Below are positions 47,301-57,668 of a stretch of DNA of 64,000 bases, in pieces. The notes below the pieces were generated by a model. That model was not told the origin of the DNA. It saw nothing but the letters and a program-made list of their open reading frames with translations, and searched no databases. Every line of letters begins with the position of its first letter. The first letter of the stretch is position 1. Source of the DNA: Ianthella basta. Lineage: Eukaryota; Porifera; Demospongiae; Verongiida; Ianthellidae. A program made the position numbers and the translations under genes. Where the stretch lies: contig OZ025883.1 in NCBI GenBank assembly GCA_964019415.1, forward strand, positions 3,719,586-3,783,585, read 5' to 3'.

Positions 47301-50300
47301 TAGAAGGTTGATGTTCACTGTACTCCCGACTGAAGACAATTTCTGGTGTGTCCATTGAATCTCAATTTACATTTTGATTGAGTAACAATTGAGCTGCGTG
47401 GTGACCCCGGCGAGTCACTCACAGACAAGCACTGTTTCACCTCCTAACACTATGCCTTTGTATAATTTACGTACTTTAGTTGTCAAACGGGAATTCAATT
47501 GAGCGATACAGCAGCATGCAGAGGAGGAGGTGTTCACAGGATGTTTTAGCTTGAGAGCCTTTGCCAACTGCTTACTGCAACTGACAGTCAACCGCTTGCA
47601 GACTGTAAGCAGTTGACAAAGGCTCTCAAGCGGAAACAGGGTCAATTGAATTCCAGTTTGAATCTACAGTGCAGCTGTGAGCCTCTATGAAATCATTGAT
47701 AGCTCTTACATTAGTTGTGTTATTGCTCTTCCTATAGGAGTTACTGACATCTCTGCTGCTGAAGAAACTTGTCTGCATGACGTCTGATTGCTCAACAGGC
47801 CAGTATCTGTTTGCTATGATAGTGAAAGGTGCAACTGCAAGAAACATAACAGCTCATGTGCTGAGAGCTCCCAGCAGTGAAAAGGTAGGCTGGTGTAGCT
47901 GCTTACTTTACTAACACTTTGAGAGCTGAGCTGCACACCAACTGGCCAATGACAACAGGTGAAATCTATGTATATAATTCAGTTTGTTTGTTTGTTTGTT
48001 TGTTCGTTCGCAAAAGCGGGTGTCCTGCTAGTGCTACTTAATTGTACAAACTCTAATTTCAGTAGATATGAAACTAAGTAAGACTTAGTGTTTTTGTCAT
48101 GTTACTGCTGAATAGAGGCCTGGGCCTCTATCTCTTTCTGGGGAAACTTAACCTGGCCTCTATTTGAATCCTGCTTATATTAAATACTGGTACAAAATGG
48201 CCTCGTCTCCTAACTACATATGTCTCCTATTTAAGATCTGTCATTGATGCCACACATGGCGTGTTGAGATACGCATGATGAGCTTTTTCTGTAAGGCGAG
48301 AGTGGTGTGAAATTGGCGCATGTTTGCAATTTAGGCTGGGCCCCAGCGATGCCCATCTACCTTGCAGTGGCTTCTTTACTCTTCTGCACACACTCCACAA
48401 CCTTTGGTAAAAAAATGTATGTTGAGTTCCTGTCAACCACTGTCTAGGCTGTGACATGTCATGACAGAAAACATACTCAAAAATGTCATCGCCATACACT
48501 TAATGTATGTAATGTGCGTAAAAAATGTTATGTATTTATTATCTATTCACGGTACTGACTGGCACTTAGCAATCAAACATTCTACCAGGTTTGAACAAGA
48601 ACATGAAGATGACAATCTCCTTAGTTATGTGCATGTCTCTTGGCCAGATTATCACATGTGCATCAGGTTACCTGTGACTAGCTGTGTTTACATGTGCAAT
48701 CAACTTACACAGCTGAATGGTGACTACATACATATGTATGGTACAGCTAGCACTGAAACTGACTCAAGATGCACATGCAATACTTCATGAATTTGTCATC
48801 CACATAAGCAAGTGGTTTAGCTCAGTCTGTGCCATTTCAGAATATTTGTGTACATTGGCATGTTCGTGAGATAGCTTGTCATGCGTGTAGTCACCGTGCA
48901 CCAGCACAGTTCCACTTCAAAGGTGTGAGATTACTTGTAACCGCAGGCCAGCTAAGTGGCTTCCTATCTTGGCATGTTCCACTAGTGGAACCAGTTGTCT
49001 CAAGGTCCCCAAACCATCCACTAGCTAGAGACTCATATATAGTTGTGTTGACTAAGCCAATGGTAGTCATGTGCCAGGCACAACATAGCCATCCAACAGA
49101 AAAGTGAAATGCAGGATACTACGAAGGTTAGGATGAAAGGTATGGAGGTTTCTCAAGAAACTATATACAGTACAATTCAATTATTTAAAAAAAAGTTAAG
49201 ATTCTACGGGTGTAGTACATACAACCTGTAGCCATACTACACCCGTACTTTTCTTCAGGTATGCCCGTACGTTTTGCATGCAAATATGCATATGTAAACC
49301 ACTTTAACCTGTAGCATATGCCAAACACTGAAGGTGTAAATCATTAGGAATCGTCGTCAAATGTGCCAAGGTGTTACCCAGTTCAGTTCTCCAACTTTTT
49401 TCTGAGTGTTGTTGCCTTTCGTATTTCTCCTGATCTACTGCGTGTGTTTCAGTGTGCCTATGGATCACAAGATGGTGTATTCTGACTACGTCAAACAGGG
49501 GATTCTCTTTCACATTACATTTATACACAGCATTATATAAATAATAACACTTGTGCATTAATGAAGTGATAAGTAACAAAATGTGCAGCTCTGTACCAAA
49601 ATACAAATATTCATAGTCACTGTCACAACTTCTTCCTTAGGCTTTTGCATGCTTGGGCAAGTGACACTTAGGCTACTATCCACCTTTTCTCAAACTCATC
49701 TGGGCAATTCTAGAAGTGCAGAAATTACCCAAAGATTACAGTCTTCAGCAGAGCCAGTTCAACTTGGGGCAGAGCTGGCAAGTCGTTCCACCCCCTTCGT
49801 GTGCATCATTACAGGATCACTGAAACAGTTTCGCGTGCCAATTTCACACAAAGCACACCAATCTTGCACTCTGTGCGTAGTGCTGAATATTTCTGTAGCA
49901 CAGCATCAATATTTGCCAGTTTGCTTTTATCAATTTCATCTGATGCCAGTACTTCAAACTTGTTACTGATTGGAGCAATCGGCAATGGTACATACGGCAA
50001 AGGTAATACAGTGTCTTGCGTGTGGTATGGATGGGTTACTAGAGGTTGCTGTTCGATGGTATTAGAGTTAACTCCTCCATGGTTTACATGGAGACTGACT
50101 GGGCAATGGGAATCGAAGTTAACTCTTCCATGTTCTGAGTGGGGACTGGCTGGGTGATAGGATTTGGAGTTAACTCCGTGTTCTGTGTGTGGACTGGCTG
50201 GGCGATGGGTAGTGTGTGATGGGCAGAGGTAACTCAGTGGCCTGCACATGGAATGGATGAGGGTTAAGGCAGCTTGCTATTGCTGATTTAGCTCCTTCGA

Positions 50301-53300
50301 GTTCTCCTCCACTGTCTTCTTCAGGTGCTCTTGATAGTGCTGTTGATAGCGCAATAACATTGCACCTTCTGTAATGCCTCCTTTATGTAGAAAATCATCT
50401 CGGCAGGAATGTGTAGCACCTGTTTGTCCTTGGTTGATTGTCTGTACATGTTGCTTTGAGCGTCCATAGGTGTTTCTTTGTACGGCTATCATTCCTCAAT
50501 AGTATAAGGGTGCGCTCACATGACGTGTTGGCTTCACGACTACGCGTTTGGTGACGTTTGATTGCAGCACTGAAGTGCTCAGACGGCAGTCATCTGCGTG
50601 TCGCTCGCTGCGAATGGCGGGGTACTTTGAGTTTTGCACTTGCCGAGAGCATTACGTTCACAAAATCCTCCCTGGCTAGCAACTGTCAGATGGAGAGACA
50701 GCAGATCAGGTGATGACAACGAATCCTTGGCAAAGCCTCCCAAAATACAGGACAGTGGAGGCCACAGGATGAAAAAATGACATAGGGAGACGACGGCATC
50801 TTAACACCGCTACATGATGTAGCAGGACAGACAGCTGCCATGACTTCACCCCCCCCCCCCCTCGGCTGCTGGCGTCCACGGCTAGTAGCAGCGAGGCCAC
50901 GATTTGCTTGCGTTTAGGTCACGTGATTTTTGTTGCCCAATAAAACGTTCCTGTGGTCGCATGCACGTTGCTCTTGGTCGTCGTGTGAGCGCACCCTATG
51001 CATAGCATAATTGTGATACGCCCGTATGTGTGCCATAGTATAACTGTACGTACTAACGTACTACGCCTGCAGAGCGTTAACTTCGAAGCTTGTCCATGCA
51101 GTGAGAGGAATGGCTAAAAAATGCAATAGAACACAGCTAGGGCATGTCTCATCCAACCATTTTAGGTTTGGACATGTCCCACCTGTGTCCTCTTAATACA
51201 TCAGAGTAAAGTTGCCATCGTGGGAGCAATGGAAGCAAGGGGACATGTAAAAGGGTCCATTAGCTCTTGACAGTAATGTATGGATCCTATGCATGATTGA
51301 TTGGTGTAGATGTACAACGAAGGCGTCCACCATTTCAGCGTCCAACAGAAGAAAGAAGATTGTGTGACAGCATTCAGTGGGTCTGCCCCTTTGTCTTGGC
51401 TTTGCAGGTAGAGGTTCCTATTAAATCTACCAAGTATTGCACTATTGCATTCAAGAAGGAAATACCTAACTCTGGTGTGGGTGAAGTGTATAACAAGCAC
51501 ATCTACTCTTATTGAATTTGCAGTGAAATAGGCACAGCAACCTTGCTTAGTAGTGTCAGTGTAGTAGTGACATAGTATAGGTGTACCTCTGGTAGTGGGA
51601 GGAGTATTATCTGACAGCCTGAAGTGGCTGCCTTTTCCCAGGTGCGTGCAAAGTCAACAACCACGGTAATACTATTGGGAAGGTCTATGTAGATGACTTG
51701 TCGCAACTGGTCCTGGTAACCTGCACAGTTGTGAGGAGAGAAGATTCTGAAGTGAAGGGAGGCATCATGCATGCTAATTTAGGGTGGAGCTGACTGATGC
51801 CAACATGGTTGCCATCATGAATTAGCAAGCAAGGCATTACTGAAATGTATGAAGCAAATCATGATGCTTTGTTGGCAATGTTGAGTTTGGCAGTAATCCC
51901 CATGCAAGAGTAACTTAAGGAGGTTGTTGAAGCTTTGAAATGTGAGAGCTGTGGAAGGGGCTACAATTTGCAGAGGGAGTAGCCCATTTAAGGAGCATGA
52001 GTGTGCTTCACAGAAGGCAAAATGCCATAAAGATTTGAAGAAAAATCTTCATTTTACCCATAACAGATTTGCCAATCCCCCAAAGGGAGAATTTGCAGGG
52101 AGTAGCATAGCCTGACTGGATGTGTGTTGGTGGAAAGGATAGATAAAGTAGCATTGACTTATTCAATCAGCTTCGGCTGAGTCACAGTCCCAGGTTGAGA
52201 GGTGACCATGATCTGGGCTTCTTCAGTTTCTCCTAAAGGAGGCTCATCACAACGGAATACTCTTCCATATGATTGGCTGATCATGACATTCATTGTTCAA
52301 GGCTTCAATGCCCCCCTTTTGCTATTATTGATCTTGTAAGATAGGGACAGTATCTGACTAAGTTTGCCATAGCATGAGAGGGAGTCAGAGAGGCACTCAC
52401 TTGTCTCTTAGACAGGAGTTTAAGTGGGTATATGGAGGATGGAGGGCTATAGCTAAAATGTGAGCAGATGTGCCATGAATGTATAAGAATGCCATGAATG
52501 TATAAGAAGTCTTGCCTATAGTACACACGGTGGGCCAAAGACAATGTGGAGTCACTTCTCCTGCTGCTGGTAGTACAGAAAACTACCTTACTGCTGACCA
52601 TTTGGTGTGCTATGAGGCTTGTCTTCAATACCTGTTTTCATCCTAGATCATGGTAAACCATACTGGAAGGTTCCTATAAATGGATGGTGTCCTCTTTATA
52701 TTCTTGTGATTCCCTTTACATGTGATTGTGCTGAAATGGGCATCTTAGTGTGCGCCTGACACAATTAAAGTACAATTATTAAGACTTTGGACTATTAAAG
52801 AGCTATGCATTCTGCCAGCATCCTGCAGCCGTCCATTTTCAGGCAGTTAGTGGTATTCAACGTTGTATGTACTTGGTACTCCCACATATTCATGACTTCT
52901 ACTATTGCCAGTTGTAACTTCATTAAATTTTGCAAGGTCGATACATTGACACCATCCTTGGCAGCTGGCAGCGGCTCCTCTCTCTACTTTGAAAGATATG
53001 GGTATTAGTACCTGTATAACTTACCACCTGAGAGCACTACAAAAACAATAGCCTGCACTCCAATGTATAGATATAATAAGCTGGATCCTTTGAGTGTCAC
53101 TGTTGACTGCAGGTGACCTTTAAATAGTGTATGCAATACTGATATGTCAGTTATGTGCAGCTATTCCCTCAATTCATCGACTGTGTTAACACTTCGCCTT
53201 GAGTTTATATGAATAGCAGATTCTAATGTCATAATTGCTTCATCTGCTACCTCTCGTGTTCACGCCTCTGCATGCAATTCAATTCCGCACATTTGATATT

Positions 53301-54894
53301 CATTTCAATGGCATAATATCTACATCACAATAATCATGCAATTTGATGTTTCCTGCATAGCATGACTAATTAATTTTTCTATACTGTACATTCTTCTGAT
53401 CTTCATTCTAATTAGGTCAATGAGCTGAGTAAGACAGTTGAACGGTTACTGAAGGAAGCAAGGCCACAGAGTGACAGCAGTGTTGCAAGTGCAATTAGTA
53501 CTGGTACCAGGTCCTCTGCATCCTCCTTAGCCTCTTTCCACAGCAAGGATGTCCACCCCTGCAAGCAAAAGTCCTTTGCATCCATGAAGGTGAAGCCTAC
53601 TGGTGTTGTACTGTCACGTCCACGAAAATCTTCCCTGCCATGTGAAACCTTAAAACACCAAACAAGTTTTGGCAGGGACACATGCAGCACTCCGAGGGCA
53701 GCCCCGTTCAAGTCTGGTAGGAGTCAGCACGGTAAATGTCCACCTCCAGTGCCACCAAGGAAGAGTATACCTGAGATGGTTAAGGAGATCAAACAGGTGG
53801 AACAGGAAATTGAACAGTTGAAAACAGAGGTTAGTGAATGTATGTCATGAACAAGGTTTGTTACAAAGCTGCTAACAGACCAGTACTATGACGGGCTTAA
53901 GATAGAGCAGTTTCTTCCTTTAGCTTCCAGATTTTTTGCTGTTTGATCATTCACTGCATGTCTACTTGACTTTGTGCAGACAAGGAGAACCTCAGTTGCA
54001 GAAGCAGAATGCATTAAACCAGCACGCATGGCTATGACAGATGAGACACTGGCTCAGAAGAGGGAAAGGTTATCAAAGAAGCAGGACTCACTCAGTGGTC
54101 TCCAGCGCCTCCTCGTAGCTACTTGTGAAACACAACAAGAGTTGGCTGGAGTGAAGGAGTGCTTTGGAGAGCCATGGTTTAAACCAGAATGGGAAAGGTA
54201 CGTACACATGGACTTGTGTGTCTACATGTCGCAAGCGTGTACACTACATGTACAGTAGGCCTGTCCTGTCCATTTGATTACATGTTCCACCTTCACATTT
54301 ACTCAGTATAATCATGTATTGCCTACTTTGCTCTCAATGCAGGCAGGTTGCAGAGGAGGTGCTGCTACGCCTCCCGCCGGGGTCTTTCCTGGTAAGGGAG
54401 AGCCGCTCACGCCCACACAACTATGCCCTGTCAATGAATGACCCCAACTGTACCATTCTGCACCATCTCATTCTGAAGGACACTAACGGCTACCATCTTA
54501 AGGTATATATTGTGCATGACAGTATTTTTGTCGTCGATTGGCAAGGACAGTCACGATATGTATGCATGCATGTATGTGGCGGGATGTTGGAGATTCCAGT
54601 TTCTGTCACGTGGTTGCTCAGATTTGTCACTGACTCATCAGTTTCTGCTACAAGATGTTCAGATTAGCCTAACACTGAATGGCCTACTCCTGTTGATTAT
54701 CATTTCTTTCACGTCTTGGAATGCAGGGTGCAGAGCATGCCAACTACAAACAGCTGATTGACCTGATAATTCATCTGAGCAAGAAACAGGAGTTGCTGCC
54801 ATGCACTCTCACCCTGTCCTTTCCGGTCACTGCTCCTGACAATTCACTTCAGGGCGAAGGCGAACCTGAGTACATTGTCCCCGATAAAGTATAA
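44305..54894 (+). CDS. Shc-like PTB-SH2 adaptor protein
   Basis: Seven exons: 44305-44589, 46519-46689, 47738-47884, 53416-53829, 53980-54197, 54343-54502, 54727-54894. All phases agree, giving 520 aa. After a charged leader, the PTB fold starts at about residue 86 (MMCYKFAGFE/YAGSFPL), then a helix (DADDAILDCLKSK), strands (VTLKGGKQVVLIADSSTVQV; LVCMTSDCSTGQYLFAMIVK; ARNITAHVLRAP) and a C-terminal helix that crosses an exon junction (SSEK/VNELSKTVERLLKEA). A Ser-rich linker, PPPVPPRKS (PxxPxR) and a coiled coil (VKEIKQVEQEIEQLKTE) follow. SH2 begins GEPWFKPEWER, with GSFLVRES and TILHHLIL intact. The tail ends EPEYIVPDKV, a possible tyrosine site. PTB before SH2 is the order of Shc proteins, which couple activated tyrosine kinases to Ras/MAPK. 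The Grb2-type YxN sites of Shc are not evident, so a direct Shc orthologue is unproven. An in-frame stop at 44260 precedes the ATG. Confidence 0.82.
45947..46190. repeat. 240-bp direct repeat, copy 2
   Basis: Second copy, 2.0 kb from the first and in the same orientation, inside intron 1 of the PTB-SH2 gene. The two copies bracket its first coding exon. Confidence 0.85.
47069..47311 (+). CDS. Small Cys-rich open frame, unrecognised
   Basis: 80 codons in intron 2 of the PTB-SH2 gene: MSGKMFGMCACGCHQ, then RCTRCLQILMDA, ending MAKRRRVEG. Paired cysteines (CACGC, CTRC) suggest a small zinc-binding fold and the end is a basic, NLS-like cluster. Just downstream is a foldback sequence, so it may be part of a transposon. 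No family recognised; it could be chance. Confidence 0.25.
   Translation: MSGKMFGMCACGCHQTVSSNDTLVKINPIRPKFKYSRCTRCLQILMDASDLVNVRPISDLMLERFVMPVIRMAKRRRVEG
47478..47664. repeat. Foldback hairpin with 27-nt arms (one mismatch)
   Basis: Arms 47549-47575 (GCTTGAGAGCCTTTGCCAAC...) and 47605-47631 pair with one mismatch around a 29-nt loop. Outside them, TCAAACGGGAATTCAATTGA pairs with TCAATTGAATTCCAGTTTGA. It sits 74 bp before exon 3 of the PTB-SH2 gene. Confidence 0.85.
47885..49204. other. Start of the 5.5-kb PTB-SH2 intron, nothing recognised
   Basis: No exon, family match or strong repeat apart from a short (TTTG)n run at about 47983-48010. Confidence 0.5.
49205..49247. repeat. Perfect 13-bp inverted repeat
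   Basis: TACGGGTGTAGTA (49205-49217) and TACTACACCCGTA (49235-49247), 17-nt loop. Confidence 0.8.
49725..50249 (-). pseudogene. BEN-domain protein pseudogene
   Basis: The minus strand reads DEIDKSKLANIDAVLQKYSA, then CKIGVLCVKLARETV, then in a second frame FSDPVMMHTKG and in a third WNDLPALPQVELALLKTVIF followed by a stop. Together these follow the BEN-domain pattern (..IDEVLQKYP...A..LA.KLARE.FFG..V...CT..G..DLPALP..EL..LK..IF). Two frameshifts break it. Upstream are three degenerate repeats of PASPHTEHGVNS type and, further up (to 50492), a Gln/Glu-rich helix. It lies antisense in the long PTB-SH2 intron. Confidence 0.65.
50507..50997. mobile_element. DNA transposon remnant with AGGGTGCGCTCACA inverted ends
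   Basis: The left end AGGGTGCGCTCACATGACG and right end CGTCGTGTGAGCGCACCCT are inverted copies. About 490 bp, no intact transposase, with a poly-C run at about 50849. The flanking target duplication is not clear. Base composition is more GC-rich than its surroundings. Confidence 0.8.
50998..53415. other. Rest of the PTB-SH2 long intron
   Basis: I see no exon with supporting splice sites between the TIR element and exon 4. Open frames on both strands here are under 110 codons and match no family I know. Confidence 0.45.
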
Positions 54895-55415
54895 GTGCGG
54901 CTAACACCTATGACTGGTGTTGTGTAGATTACATTCACACTAACCATATCATTCATCTCACTGAGTCAGATTCACAACATTGAACTCATCATGGCTACTA
55001 TAGTACGAACTAAATCACACACACACACTCTGTCCCGTGGTTGGATGTGATGATTAATGTAAGTTTACTCTTCACATTGATTAATTCTGTCCAACTACGT
55101 ACATGTAGCCCTCCCTGCAGCATACAGTGGTGAGTAGCAAAGTGCATTTCTGGGGAAGTGAATTCTTGAGCTGCATGCACGTCATGATGAGTGGGCTGGG
55201 AAGGCAGTGACAGCAAGATTGCAAAAAGCAGGGTCCACTGACCAAATGTGGAGATAAAAAGTGTTCCAAATGCTTGACTCGAGTATGGACACCAAGTCAT
55301 GAGCCTGCTCAGGCCTGATAATGCTGTTCTTACTGCATATGCATGGCACTGAAATGGGGTAGGGATGTGTCAAAACATGACATTAGGAAGCCGATCAAAG
55401 ACATTCTTGATAAAA

Positions 55416-56062
55416 TAAATTTTGGCGGATTGGCGGTTTTGAGAGCAATCCGCCAAAATTTGTGCAATCACATAGTTTTCCCGCTTAATAAGCCTGGTTG
55501 TGCCAGGCCTATAGATTAATCGTCAGCATGGAGTTCACTAATGACAGCAGCGCGAGGACACCACGTTTCCAAGGAGTTTTGCACACCGGAGGTGGAAGAA
55601 GAGCGCGAGGAAGCCGAACCGGAAGGCAATCCGAACGGCGTCGTATATGCGGTCGCTGTGAAGACTGACGTTGAGATCATTGTCAGTAACTTACTGCAGC
55701 GGATTTCGGCAGCCTGCTCTCTGTTTCTGCGTTGGAGCGGTACAATTGTGTGCGAGGTCACAGGCTTGGGGCGAGCGTCAGCAGATCTGCCAAAAGGAGG
55801 CTTGACAGCCTTTGTACGTTGCAGCATTCCTGGGAAAAGCTAAGGATTGGAACGAAACTATCCCAATTATGGTCAAACAACAGCGCGTGTATTCCTCAGA
55901 GACTCTTCAGCAATCAAGCTCTGTTCGTCCGGATTAGCCATTCTGCTATGAATATCATTAGGGCACAAGCTTTGCCAAACCGCCAAAGTAAGTTCCGCCA
56001 AATACAGAAATTTCAGCAATCCGCCAAAATAAATTCCCGCCAAAATTTACGGCCATACGGTA
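55416..56062. mobile_element. MITE with TTTTGGCGGATTGGCGG ends
   Basis: The left end AATAAATTTTGGCGGATTGG, with AATCCGCCAAAATTTG shortly after, matches the right end, where CCGCCAAA/CCGCCAAAATAAA is repeated and ends ACGGCCATACGGTA. About 650 bp. The interior has a 100-codon GC-rich open frame with no family match, so it may be a non-autonomous element or carry captured sequence. Confidence 0.7.
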
Positions 56063-56482
56063 TGCCTTCATGGCTTTCTGGTATCACTTTTTGGACTGAA
56101 TATACAGTAGAATACTACCATCCTAGAGAGAGTATCACATAGGGAGCTACCAGTGGAGGACCAGTGTGACAGAGGGTTGAAGTGCTTTAGACAAGTGTAG
56201 AGAGAATGCCAACCCATTGCCCCCATAGGCAATTTATGAGAAGTAAATGGAATGTGAGCAAGTAACACCTCCATGAAGAGCATATTTAGTGTGACTTGAT
56301 CAATGATGAGCTCAGGGGCACAACAGACTGGACAGAAGTAATACAGGACCCCACAATCCATGGGCATCAACTGTCCCAATCTAGGACTGTCTCTGAGGGA
56401 CAGTAGTGATCAGATCCTGCTCAACTTCCCCAATGAGCATGGTAAATAGAGGCCAGGAGGAGGGGGAGGAGGTATATGTGTG

Positions 56483-56485
<3 letters not shown>

Positions 56486-56577
<92 letters not shown>

Positions 56578-56813
56578 GTGTACGTTTGTGTGTGTGTGTA
56601 GCTATATGTGTGTGTGTGTAGGTGTGTGCATGAGTAGCTTATATCAACTTAGCATTATCTCACAACAGTTATACCTTAACCACAGTGCTATCTTGATTAT
56701 GCAAGTACACATCTGAGTAGTATATCAGTCTGTGTCAGCCAGTAAAATGAGTGCAGCCCAGACCTGGACAGTTATGGCCCCACTCCCACACATACAGTAG
56801 TGCTTCCCAGAAG

Positions 56814-56868
<55 letters not shown>
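56486..56868. repeat. (TG)n microsatellites
   Basis: (TG)n about 56486-56580 with a few interruptions, and again 56815-56868. No gene around them. Confidence 0.93.
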
Positions 56869-57390
56869 CTCTCTGTAACTCCATTACTGCAAGTGTGTAG
56901 ACATTATACTTCAGTGTGTTCACATGCTGGTGTAGTTAGGTTGGTTCAGTATGGCGAGGTCAATGAACATCTATGCATCGGAACATGATCAGGTTGTGAA
57001 AATGCAAGAATAATAATAATTTTTGTGAATGCTGATTCAGCTTCTTGTTTCAAAACCTTACTTGAAGTGGCTTTTCCATGCAAACATTCACTTCATTTGT
57101 ATACATTTGTTTGTGTGTTGGATATATCATTACAAGTATGCACCATAAAATAATGTTTGCCCCATATTTATGCATGATGTCAGAAGAGGAGGATCAAGGG
57201 GAGGTTTAAAAATGTTTTACTCAGCTATGTATGTGTTCCTTTTCAGAAGATTGCTGTCCAATATCTTTAACATGCATGCGCTGTTCCTTTTTCCTTTTGA
57301 GTTTCACAATGTTGAGTTTTGCTTATAATAATTGCTACTCATTCCAATGCGTCTTAACATACACCAGCCGTTTCCACTGACACCTATAGC

Positions 57391-57668
57391 ATTCCCATCA
57401 CAGTCATGTCGCTTCTTCCTGTATGTTCTCACACCTGCACATAGCTAGGCAGCTCATAATAGCCTCTGTTGTCTCCTCTGGGCATTCCAGCTATAGCATA
57501 ATTGCTCACTACCGTGCCAAGTAGGCAAATTCCCATCACAGTCATGTCACTTCTTCCTGTATGGTCTCACACCTGCACATAGCTAGGCAGCTCATAATAG
57601 CCTCTGTTGTCTCCTCTGGGCATTCCAGCTATAGCAATAATTGCTCACTACAGTGCCAAGTAGGCAAA
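57391..57668. repeat. 138-bp tandem duplication
   Basis: TTCCCATCACAGTCATGTCG ... GTGCCAAGTAGGCAAA occurs twice head-to-tail with a period of 138 bp and only a handful of differences, so it is recent. Confidence 0.92.

Noticed and set aside
55541..55843. 100-codon frame inside the GGCGGATT element as a gene
   Set aside because: No family match and it lies wholly between transposon ends; another frame is equally open at its start.
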